DNA of 5,013 bases, taken from contig JASHUD010000080.1 in assembly GCA_030040215.1 (NCBI GenBank), positions 1 through 5,013 on the forward strand, written 5' to 3'. The stretch comes from Methylovirgula sp. Its GTDB lineage: Bacteria; Pseudomonadota; Alphaproteobacteria; Rhizobiales; Beijerinckiaceae. The position numbers were made by a program, and so were the translations under genes. Within the stretch, counting starts at the first letter, position 1. The number at the start of each line of letters is the position of its first letter. A model generated the notes under the pieces. It saw nothing but the letters and a program-made list of their open reading frames with translations. It ran no database searches and was not told the origin of the DNA. Below, piece after piece: positions 1 through 5,013 of this stretch.

Positions 1-1087
1 ACTGCGGGTCGAGCAACGAACCATCCTGACGGCAGTCAATGTTCTTCACGCCAAGCCGCGTCATCAAATCTTTCAGCGCGAACATCTCCTCGACCGCGGC
101 GAGGTCACCGGCGATCGCTCCGATATGAGCGGGCGATGTAGATTTGATCTGGGTCGCGATCGCGTCGAAAGCGGCACTCCATGAAGCTGGCCGTAGACGA
201 TTGCTCGCGCGCACGTAAGGTGTGTCGAGCCGCTGCGTGCGCAAACCATCGACAATGTGACGGGTCTTGTCAGAAATCCATTCCTCGTTCACCGCATCGT
301 TGATGCGCGGCAGAATGCGCATCACTTCGCGGCCGCGGCTGTCGACGCGGATCGCGGAGCCGAGCGCGTCCATGACGTCGATCGAATCGGTCTTGGCGAG
401 TTCCCAGGAGCGCGCCTTGAAGGAATAGGGTTTCGGCAGCAGCGCGCCGACCGGGCATAGATCGGCGACATTGCCCTGCAACTCTGAGGTCATGGCGGTC
501 TCGAGATAGGTCGTAATCTCCATATCTTCGCCGCGCCCGATCGCGCCCATGTCGCCGGTTCCCGCCACTTCCGCCGTAAAGCGCACGCAGCGCGTGCAAT
601 GAATGCAGCGGTTCATCGAGGTGCGCACCAGCGGCCCGATGTATTTGTCCTCGACGGCGCGCTTGTTTTCCTTGTAGCGCGAGCCGAAGAAGCCGAAGGC
701 GATCGCCTGATCCTGCAAATCGCATTCGCCGCCTTGGTCGCAGATCGGGCAGTCGAGCGGATGATTGATCAGCAAAAATTCCATGACGCCTTGGCGCGCC
801 TTCTTCACCATCGGCGACTTGGTGAGCACGGTTGGCAGCTCGCCCTTCGCGGCGGGGCGCAGATCGCGCACCGCCATGGCGCAGGAGGCGACCGGCTTGG
901 GCGGCCCGCCCTTCACCTCGACGAGGCACATGCGGCAATTGCCGGCGATCGACAGCCGCTCGTGGAAACAGAAGCGCGGGATCTCGGCGCCCGCCGCCTC
1001 GCATGCCTGCAGCAGCGTGTATTCCGGCGGAACCTCGATCTCGATGCCGTCGACAAGCAGCTTGGTCATGGGCTTTGCATCTGCCAT
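1..1087 (-). CDS. nuoG: NADH-quinone oxidoreductase subunit G (75 kDa subunit), N-terminal 362 residues (partial)
   Basis: The gene starts at 1087 and is still open at the left edge; 362 residues are visible, about half of the roughly 690 usual in alphaproteobacteria. NuoG carries the electron wire between NuoF and the connecting arm. The ferredoxin-like domain has the N1b [2Fe-2S] ligands C40, C51, C54 and C69. The N5 [4Fe-4S] site is H109, C113, C116 and C122 (HPLDCPICDQGGEC), with the rare histidine ligand. The N4 [4Fe-4S] site is C161, C164 and C167 plus C211 (LCPVGAL). From about residue 222 the molybdopterin-oxidoreductase-like domain begins; in complex I it is not expected to bind molybdenum. 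There is no cysteine between 211 and 352, so the N7 cluster of E. coli is absent. Start choice: GGAG 7 nt before the ATG; a second ATG at codon 7 (1069) is possible but has a poorer upstream site. Confidence 0.97.
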   Translation of the reverse strand, partial: MADAKPMTKLLVDGIEIEVPPEYTLLQACEAAGAEIPRFCFHERLSIAGNCRMCLVEVKGGPPKPVASCAMAVRDLRPAAKGELPTVLTKSPMVKKARQGVMEFLLINHPLDCPICDQGGECDLQDQAIAFGFFGSRYKENKRAVEDKYIGPLVRTSMNRCIHCTRCVRFTAEVAGTGDMGAIGRGEDMEITTYLETAMTSELQGNVADLCPVGALLPKPYSFKARSWELAKTDSIDVMDALGSAIRVDSRGREVMRILPRINDAVNEEWISDKTRHIVDGLRTQRLDTPYVRASNRLRPASWSAAFDAIATQIKSTSPAHIGAIAGDLAAVEEMFALKDLMTRLGVKNIDCRQDGSLLDPQ

Positions 1088-1091
1088 CGCC

Positions 1092-2402
1092 CTACTCCGC
1101 CGCGATTCCGAAGCCTTCCGCCGGCTCCGAATGCGGGTTGGCCGTATATTGATCGATGCGCTTTTCGATCTCGTGACGGAAATGCCGGATCAAGCCTTGC
1201 ACAGGCCATGCCGCGGCGTCGCCCAGCGCGCAGATCGTGTGACCCTCGATTTCGGTCGTGACTTCGAGCAGCATGTCGATTTCGCGTTTCTGGGCGCGGC
1301 CTTCCGCCATGCGGGTCAGAACGCGCCACATCCAGCCCGTTCCCTCGCGGCACGGCGTGCACTGGCCGCAGCTCTCGTGCTTGTAGAAATAACTGATGCG
1401 GGTGATCGCCCGGACGATATCGGTCGATTTATCCATCACGATCACCGCCGCCGTGCCGAGCCCCGATTTCAGATTGCGCAACGTGTCGAAATCCAAGGCC
1501 GCGTCGATGATCTCGTGGGCCGGAACGAGCGGAACCGAGGAGCCGCCGGGAATGACGGCCAGCAGATTGTCGAAACCGCCGCGGATGCCGCCGCAATGCG
1601 TTTCGATCAATTCGCGGAAGGGAATCGACATCGCCTCTTCGACGTTGCAAGGCTTCTCGACGTGACCTGAAATGCAGAAAAGCTTCGTGCCGCTGTTGTT
1701 CTGCGCCCCGAAACTCGCAAACCAGGCGGCGCCGCGGCGCAGGATCGTCGGCGCGACGGCGATCGACTCGACGTTGTTCACCGTGGTGGGCGAGCCATAA
1801 AGCCCCATGTTGGCGGGAAACGGCGGCTTCAACCGCGGCATGCCCTTCTTGCCCTCGAGCGATTCGAGGAGCGCGGTTTCCTCGCCGCAGATGTAGGCGC
1901 CGGCGCCGCGATGTACATGGACGTGAAACGGCCAGCCGTGAATATTGTCTTGGCCGATCAGGTTCGCGTCATAGGCTTCGTCGATCGCCGCCTGCAGCCG
2001 CTCATATTCGAGAACATATTCGCCGCGGATGTAGATGTAACAGGCATGCGCCTGCATCGCGAAACTCGCGATGAGACAGCCTTCGACCAGCAGATGCGGA
2101 TCGTTGCGCATGATCTCCCGGTCCTTGCACGTGCCGGGTTCGGATTCATCGGCATTGACGACGAGATAATGCGGCCGCGCCGGATCGAGTTTCGGCATGA
2201 ACGACCACTTGAGACCGGTCGGAAACCCGGCGCCGCCGCGCCCGCGCAAGCCCGACGCCTTCATCTCGTTGATGATCCAGTCCTTGCCCTTGTCGAGCAG
2301 CGCTTTGGTATTGTCCCACGCGCCGCGCGCGCGCGCGCCTTTCAGGCTCCGGTCGCCGAACCCGTAGAGATTGAGAAAGATGCGGTCTTTGTCTTCGAGC
2401 AT
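1092..2402 (-). CDS. nuoF: NADH-quinone oxidoreductase subunit F (51 kDa, NADH/FMN-binding)
   Basis: A complete 436-residue protein of normal length. It is the electron entry point of complex I: it oxidises NADH, holds FMN and passes electrons through [4Fe-4S] cluster N3 to NuoG. Seen in order are the glycine-rich GRGGAGFPTGLKW (54-66), NADESEPG (83-90), GAGAYICGEETAL (166-178) followed by ESLEGKKGMPRLKPPFPA (180-197), VIPGGSS (283-289), and the N3 ligands C345, C348 and C351 in ESCGQCTPCREGTGW plus C391 in HTICALGDAAAWP. The first three glycine-rich blocks are the NADH/FMN region of the family. The ATG at 2402 gives the usual N-terminus MLEDKDRIF and has AAGGA 9 nt upstream. The same frame is open for 130 codons further up, but that part is arginine-rich out-of-frame nuoE. 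A CG dinucleotide run lies near the 5' end. nuoG follows after 4 nt. Confidence 0.98.
   Translation of the reverse strand: MLEDKDRIFLNLYGFGDRSLKGARARGAWDNTKALLDKGKDWIINEMKASGLRGRGGAGFPTGLKWSFMPKLDPARPHYLVVNADESEPGTCKDREIMRNDPHLLVEGCLIASFAMQAHACYIYIRGEYVLEYERLQAAIDEAYDANLIGQDNIHGWPFHVHVHRGAGAYICGEETALLESLEGKKGMPRLKPPFPANMGLYGSPTTVNNVESIAVAPTILRRGAAWFASFGAQNNSGTKLFCISGHVEKPCNVEEAMSIPFRELIETHCGGIRGGFDNLLAVIPGGSSVPLVPAHEIIDAALDFDTLRNLKSGLGTAAVIVMDKSTDIVRAITRISYFYKHESCGQCTPCREGTGWMWRVLTRMAEGRAQKREIDMLLEVTTEIEGHTICALGDAAAWPVQGLIRHFRHEIEKRIDQYTANPHSEPAEGFGIAAE
1095..1098 (-). promoter_or_regulatory. Shine-Dalgarno site of nuoG
   Basis: GGAG spans the end of the nuoF coding sequence, just before its TAG stop, and lies 7 nt before the nuoG ATG. 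It favours the start at 1087 over the in-frame ATG six codons later. Confidence 0.6.
2324..2337. repeat. (CG)7 dinucleotide run within nuoF
   Basis: Seven consecutive CG dinucleotides lie near the start of nuoF, where they encode part of the Ala-Arg-Ala-Arg-Gly stretch (about residues 23-27). The protein stretch is normal for alphaproteobacterial NuoF, so the run is mainly a codon-choice effect, but it is a potential slippage site. Confidence 0.8.
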
Positions 2403-2407
2403 CGCAA

Positions 2408-3079
2408 TCAATCCTTGTCGGAGACCGTCTCGCCGCCGGGGGCACCACGATAGGTCTGCGGACCGCTGCGCCCGTCGACGCCATAAAGGCTCGTAAGCGA
2501 CGTCAAACCGCCGATCGGCTCCGACGTCCGCCGGCCGATCTGCGAGCCGGGCTTGACCGGCTTTCCCGCCGCGAGCCTGTCGAGCAGCACTTCGAAATTC
2601 TCCGGCGTCAGATCTTCGTAATAATCGTCGTTGATCTGCACCATCGGCGCGTTGCAGCAGGCGCCGAGGCACTCGACCTCGGCCCAGGAAAAAAGCCCGT
2701 CGGCCGTCACCTGCCCCGGCGGGCCGACGCGGCGCGCGAGCACCGCCTTGATCGCGTCGGCGCCAGCCAGCACGCAGGGCGTGGTGCCGCAAAACTGGAT
2801 GAAATATTTGCCGACCGGCGCAAGATTGAACATCGAATAGAACGTCGCGATTTCAAGAGCGCGGATCGGCGGCATGCCGAGCATGGCTGCGACTTTTTCG
2901 ATCGCCGGCTTCGGCAGCCAGCGCCCGTTCTGCCGTTGCGCCAGCCACAACAATGCAAGTACCGCCGAGGCTTCGCGGCCTTGCGGATATTTGGCGATTT
3001 CCTTGGCGCAGCGCGCTTCGTTCTCCGGCGTGAAGGCGAAGCTTGCGGGCTGCTCTTCGGCGAGACGACGTACCGTCAT
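2408..3079 (-). CDS. nuoE: NADH-quinone oxidoreductase subunit E (24 kDa subunit)
   Basis: A complete 223-residue thioredoxin-like protein of the NADH dehydrogenase arm that binds the off-path [2Fe-2S] cluster N1a next to the FMN in NuoF. The four expected ligands are present as C97-x4-C102 and C137-x3-C141. The helical N-terminal domain (about 15-88) includes FAFTPENEARCAKEIAKYP (14-32) and IRALEIATFYSMFNLAPVGK (72-91). The cluster region has FCGTTPC (96-102) and VECLGACCNAP (135-145), with an additional cysteine (C142) directly after the fourth ligand. After about residue 168 there is a glycine/serine-rich tail of about 55 residues, absent in the 166-residue E. coli protein but usual in alphaproteobacteria. 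The ATG at 3079 is chosen for its strong GGGGAGG and its 4-nt overlap with the nuoD stop; the frame stays open further upstream, but that part is out-of-frame nuoD. Confidence 0.97.
   Translation of the reverse strand: MTVRRLAEEQPASFAFTPENEARCAKEIAKYPQGREASAVLALLWLAQRQNGRWLPKPAIEKVAAMLGMPPIRALEIATFYSMFNLAPVGKYFIQFCGTTPCVLAGADAIKAVLARRVGPPGQVTADGLFSWAEVECLGACCNAPMVQINDDYYEDLTPENFEVLLDRLAAGKPVKPGSQIGRRTSEPIGGLTSLTSLYGVDGRSGPQTYRGAPGGETVSDKD
2412..2416 (-). promoter_or_regulatory. Shine-Dalgarno site of nuoF
   Basis: AAGGA overlaps the last two sense codons of nuoE (Lys-Asp) and lies 9 nt before the nuoF ATG. It supports the start at 2402 rather than any upstream codon in the long open frame. 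The nuoE stop codon sits between this site and the nuoF start. Confidence 0.6.
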
Positions 3080-4266
3080 CGATCGACCTCCCCGAATACG
3101 ATGTCGATCGAACCCAAGATCGCGCTGACGTCGGCGAGCATGTGCTTGCGACAGAGAAAGTCCATCGCCTGCAGATGCGCGAAGCCCGGCGCGCGGATCT
3201 TGCAGCGATACGGCCTGTTGGTGCCGTCGGCGACGAGATAGACGCCGAACTCGCCTTTCGGCGCTTCGACGGCGCAATAAACCTCGCCCGCCGGCACGTG
3301 GAAACCCTCCGTGTAGAGTTTGAAATGATGGATGAGCGCTTCCATGGAGCGTTTCATCTCCGGCCGCGACGGCGGCGCGATCTTTCCTTTGCCGGCCGTG
3401 ACCGGTCCCCGTCCGTCCGCCGACATGAGTTTCTCGACGCATTGCTGCATGATCCGAGTCGCCTGCCGCATCTCTTCCATGCGGATCACCTGGCGGTCGT
3501 AATTGTCGCCATGTCTGCCGACCGGAATTTCGAACTCCATCTCCTCGTAACATTCGTAAGGCTGCGCCTTGCGTAGGTCCCATGCCGCGCCCGAGCCGCG
3601 CACCATCACGCCGGAAAAGCCGCGCGCCCAGCAATCTTCCAAGCTCACCACGCCGACGTCGACGTTGCGTTGCTTGAAGATCCGGTTCTCGACAAAGAGT
3701 TCCTCAAGATCGTCGAGCACCTTGTAAAAGGGCTCGCACCAGGCGCCGATGTCCTCGATGAGCTTGGGTGGACAGTCCTGATGGACGCCGCCGGGGCGGA
3801 AATAGGCGGCGTGCATGCGCGAGCCAGAAGCGCGCTCATAGAAGACCATGAGCTTCTCGCGCTCTTCGAATCCCCACAACGGCGGCGTCAGCGCGCCGAC
3901 GTCCATGGCTTGCGTCGTGACGTTCAAGAGATGCGAGAGGTTGCGGCCGATCTCGCAGAAGAGAACGCGCAGCAATTGGGCACGGCGCGGCACCTCCAGT
4001 CCGAGCAGTTTCTCGATCGCCAGACAGAAGGCATGTTCCTGGTTCATCGGCGCGACGTAATCGAGTCGGTCGAAATAGGGCACGTTCTGCAGATAGGTGC
4101 GCGCTTCCATCAGCTTCTCGGTGCCGCGATGTAGCAGGCCGATATGCGGATCGACGCGCTCGACGACCTCGCCGTCGAGCTCCAGAACGAGGCGCAGGAC
4201 GCCGTGCGCCGCCGGATGCTGCGGGCCGAAGTTGATGCTGAAATTGCGGACATTCTGGTCTGTCAT
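3076..4266 (-). CDS. nuoD: NADH-quinone oxidoreductase subunit D (49 kDa subunit)
   Basis: A complete 396-residue protein of typical length. It forms most of the quinone-binding pocket of complex I with NuoB and is related to the large subunit of [NiFe] hydrogenases, but has lost the metal-binding cysteines. Residues 13-22 read FGPQHPAAHG; H21 aligns with the quinone-head-group histidine (Thermus Nqo4 H38, bovine H59), and Y70 in FDRLDY aligns with the partner tyrosine (Thermus Y87), the 49-residue spacing being the same. R47 in LLHRGTEKL matches the arginine dimethylated in the mitochondrial 49 kDa subunit; whether it is modified here is unknown. The C-terminus ends IDIVFGEVDR, the normal family end. 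The ATG at 4266 has only a weak GGAA (4274-4277) upstream, so its translation may depend on coupling to nuoC. The stop overlaps the nuoE start in an ATGA. Confidence 0.98.
   Translation of the reverse strand: MTDQNVRNFSINFGPQHPAAHGVLRLVLELDGEVVERVDPHIGLLHRGTEKLMEARTYLQNVPYFDRLDYVAPMNQEHAFCLAIEKLLGLEVPRRAQLLRVLFCEIGRNLSHLLNVTTQAMDVGALTPPLWGFEEREKLMVFYERASGSRMHAAYFRPGGVHQDCPPKLIEDIGAWCEPFYKVLDDLEELFVENRIFKQRNVDVGVVSLEDCWARGFSGVMVRGSGAAWDLRKAQPYECYEEMEFEIPVGRHGDNYDRQVIRMEEMRQATRIMQQCVEKLMSADGRGPVTAGKGKIAPPSRPEMKRSMEALIHHFKLYTEGFHVPAGEVYCAVEAPKGEFGVYLVADGTNRPYRCKIRAPGFAHLQAMDFLCRKHMLADVSAILGSIDIVFGEVDR
3087..3093 (-). promoter_or_regulatory. Strong Shine-Dalgarno site of nuoE, inside nuoD
   Basis: GGGGAGG on the minus strand lies 7 nt before the nuoE ATG and within the last codons of nuoD (Gly-Glu-Val). 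It is the best match to the 16S rRNA anti-Shine-Dalgarno sequence among the sites in the window and it fixes the nuoE start. Combined with the ATGA overlap, it suggests that terminating ribosomes can re-initiate on nuoE. Confidence 0.8.
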
Positions 4267-4284
4267 CGCCGCGTTCCGCGCGCC

Positions 4285-4899
4285 TCAGCCCTCATCTTTG
4301 CTCGCCTTCTCGTCGCCGGGGAGCACGTAATCGACCGGCCCCTCCCATGGGGAGAGAAAATCGAAGGTGCGAAATTCTTGCCGCAGCCGCACCGGCTCGT
4401 AGACGACCCGCTTCTGTGCGTCGTCGTAACGCACCTCGACATAACCGGTCATCGGGAAGTCCTTGCGCAGCGGATGGCCTTCGAACCCATAGTCGGTCAG
4501 GATGCGGCGCAGATCCGGATGGCCGGCAAAGACGATGCCGAAAAGATCGTAGGCCTCGCGCTCGAACCAATCGGCAGCGGGGTACAGGCTCGTCAGCGAA
4601 GCGACCGGGACGTCTTCATCGGTTGCGACCTTCACACGGATACGAAGGTTGTGGCGCGGCGAGAGCAGATGGGTGACGACATCGAAGCGCGGCACGCGGT
4701 TCGGATAATCGACGGCGGTCAGATCGATGAAGGATACGAACAAGCAGCCCGGATCGTCGCGCAGATGACGCGCCGTCTCGATGAGCCGCGCCGGCTCGAC
4801 ATCGAGCGTCAATTCGCCGAAGGCGACCGTGCTCGAGCGAATGGCGCCGGGCAGCGCCGCCGCGATCGCCTTGCCGAGGTCCTGAAGCGCGCCGTCCAT
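4285..4899 (-). CDS. nuoC: NADH-quinone oxidoreductase subunit C (30 kDa subunit)
   Basis: A complete 204-residue protein, near the usual size for a stand-alone NuoC. It is a cofactor-free structural subunit of the connecting arm that packs against NuoD. The family signature is at residues 113-134, from EREAYDLFGI through HPDLRRIL, followed by the conserved stretch YGFEGHPLRKDFP (137-149). The N-terminal domain (about 25-105) includes FIDLTAVDYP (57-66) and RFDVVTHLLS (71-80), also typical. The end is hydrophilic (GDEKASKDEG). The ATG at 4899 was chosen because it gives a normal N-terminus and has GAGG upstream within a duplicated 8-mer. The gene is separate from nuoD, with an 18-nt gap, unlike the nuoCD fusion of E. 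coli. No frameshift or missing motif was seen. Confidence 0.97.
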   Translation of the reverse strand: MDGALQDLGKAIAAALPGAIRSSTVAFGELTLDVEPARLIETARHLRDDPGCLFVSFIDLTAVDYPNRVPRFDVVTHLLSPRHNLRIRVKVATDEDVPVASLTSLYPAADWFEREAYDLFGIVFAGHPDLRRILTDYGFEGHPLRKDFPMTGYVEVRYDDAQKRVVYEPVRLRQEFRTFDFLSPWEGPVDYVLPGDEKASKDEG

Positions 4900-4915
4900 A
4901 ATGCCTCAATGCCTC
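4900..4915 (-). repeat. Perfect tandem duplication of an 8-mer carrying the nuoC ribosome binding site
   Basis: On the minus strand GAGGCATT occurs twice in a row immediately before the nuoC ATG, filling most of the 19-nt nuoB-nuoC gap. Each copy holds a GAGG Shine-Dalgarno core, one 4 nt and the other 12 nt from the start codon. Neither spacing is the usual 5-9 nt, so it is unclear which is used. Confidence 0.75.
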
Positions 4916-4918
4916 GCT

Positions 4919-5013
4919 CTAACGCTCGATCGTGCCGGTGCGACGGATCTTCTTCTGCAGAAGCAGGACTCCGTAGACAAGCGCCTCCGCGGAAGGCGGA
5001 CAGCCCGGCACGT
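4919..5013 (-). CDS. nuoB: NADH-quinone oxidoreductase subunit B, C-terminal end only (partial)
   Basis: Only the last 30 codons and the TAG stop are in the window; the gene continues past the right edge. The visible peptide begins VPGCPPSAEALVYGV and ends KKIRRTGTIER, the characteristic C-terminus of NuoB/PSST. NuoB carries the terminal [4Fe-4S] cluster N2, which passes electrons to quinone at the NuoB-NuoD interface in the connecting arm of complex I. From family knowledge, the cysteine of the PGCPP motif is the last of the four N2 ligands; the other three are outside the window. It is the first gene seen in transcription order and is followed 19 nt later by nuoC. The identification is firm despite the short length, because the motif and the position before nuoC agree. 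No oddity is visible in this fragment. Confidence 0.95.
   Translation of the reverse strand, partial: VPGCPPSAEALVYGVLLLQKKIRRTGTIER

Noticed and set aside
270..1004. 244-codon minus-strand frame inside nuoG
   Set aside because: A different frame from nuoG, whose own frame carries every cluster motif; the product is Arg/Ala-rich without motifs.
599..1261. 220-codon open frame on the plus strand
   Set aside because: Antisense shadow of nuoG and nuoF; low-complexity Ala/Arg-rich product without recognisable motifs.
765..1670. 301-codon open frame on the plus strand, antisense to nuoF and nuoG
   Set aside because: It crosses the nuoF-nuoG junction antisense to two clear genes, its product resembles no family I know, and long antisense frames are common in GC-rich coding DNA.
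1911..2453. 180-codon open frame on the plus strand
   Set aside because: Antisense to the nuoF start and the nuoE end; no family motif, explained by GC-rich codon bias.
2403..2792. Possible 130-residue N-terminal extension of NuoF
   Set aside because: The frame is open but the sequence is arginine-rich out-of-frame nuoE; the normal NuoF N-terminus begins at the ATG at 2402 with its own ribosome binding site.
3043..3576. 177-codon open frame on the plus strand opposite nuoD
   Set aside because: Antisense shadow; Arg/His/Asp-rich composition typical of a mirrored GC-rich gene.
3080..3634. Possible 185-residue N-terminal extension of NuoE
   Set aside because: It is out-of-frame nuoD; NuoE starts normally at 3079 after a strong ribosome binding site.
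4267..4284. Promoter or terminator in the nuoC-nuoD gap
   Set aside because: The gap is 18 nt, too short for either, and shows no hairpin followed by a T run.

Overview
The window is an internal piece of a bacterial nuo operon, which encodes respiratory complex I (proton-pumping NADH:quinone oxidoreductase). All genes lie on the minus strand, so transcription runs from high to low coordinates. In transcription order they are the last 30 codons of nuoB, complete nuoC, nuoD, nuoE and nuoF, and the first 362 codons of nuoG, which runs off the left edge. Every gene was recognised from family motifs in its translation; no database search was possible.

The organism is most likely a GC-rich alphaproteobacterium, probably of the Hyphomicrobiales/Rhizobiales type. 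The reasons are that nuoC and nuoD are separate genes (they are fused in E. coli and many gammaproteobacteria), the gene order is B-C-D-E-F-G, the proteins look mitochondrion-like (for example NuoD HIGLLHRGTEKL and FDRLDY, and the NuoB end KKIRRTGTIER), NuoE has a long C-terminal tail, and NuoG lacks the extra N7 cluster cysteines seen in E. coli and Thermus. The genus cannot be fixed from this sequence alone.

Layout from right to left: nuoB 3' end (4919-5013), 19-nt gap containing a duplicated 8-mer, nuoC (4285-4899), 18-nt gap, nuoD (3076-4266), 4-nt ATGA overlap, nuoE (2408-3079), 5-nt gap, nuoF (1092-2402), 4-nt gap, nuoG 5' part (1-1087). The longest non-coding stretch is 19 nt. There is no room for a promoter or terminator in the gaps, and I saw no RNA gene, mobile element or CRISPR array. 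The genes must be co-transcribed from a promoter outside the window, and the short gaps and overlap suggest translational coupling.

Functionally, NuoE, NuoF and NuoG form the NADH dehydrogenase arm. NuoF binds NADH and FMN and carries cluster N3, NuoE carries N1a, and NuoG carries N1b, N4 and N5. NuoB (cluster N2), NuoC and NuoD form the connecting arm, with the quinone site between NuoB and NuoD. All cluster ligands expected in the visible parts are present and no frame is broken, so the genes look functional. I found no undescribed system. The findings are small sequence-level details in an otherwise ordinary housekeeping operon.
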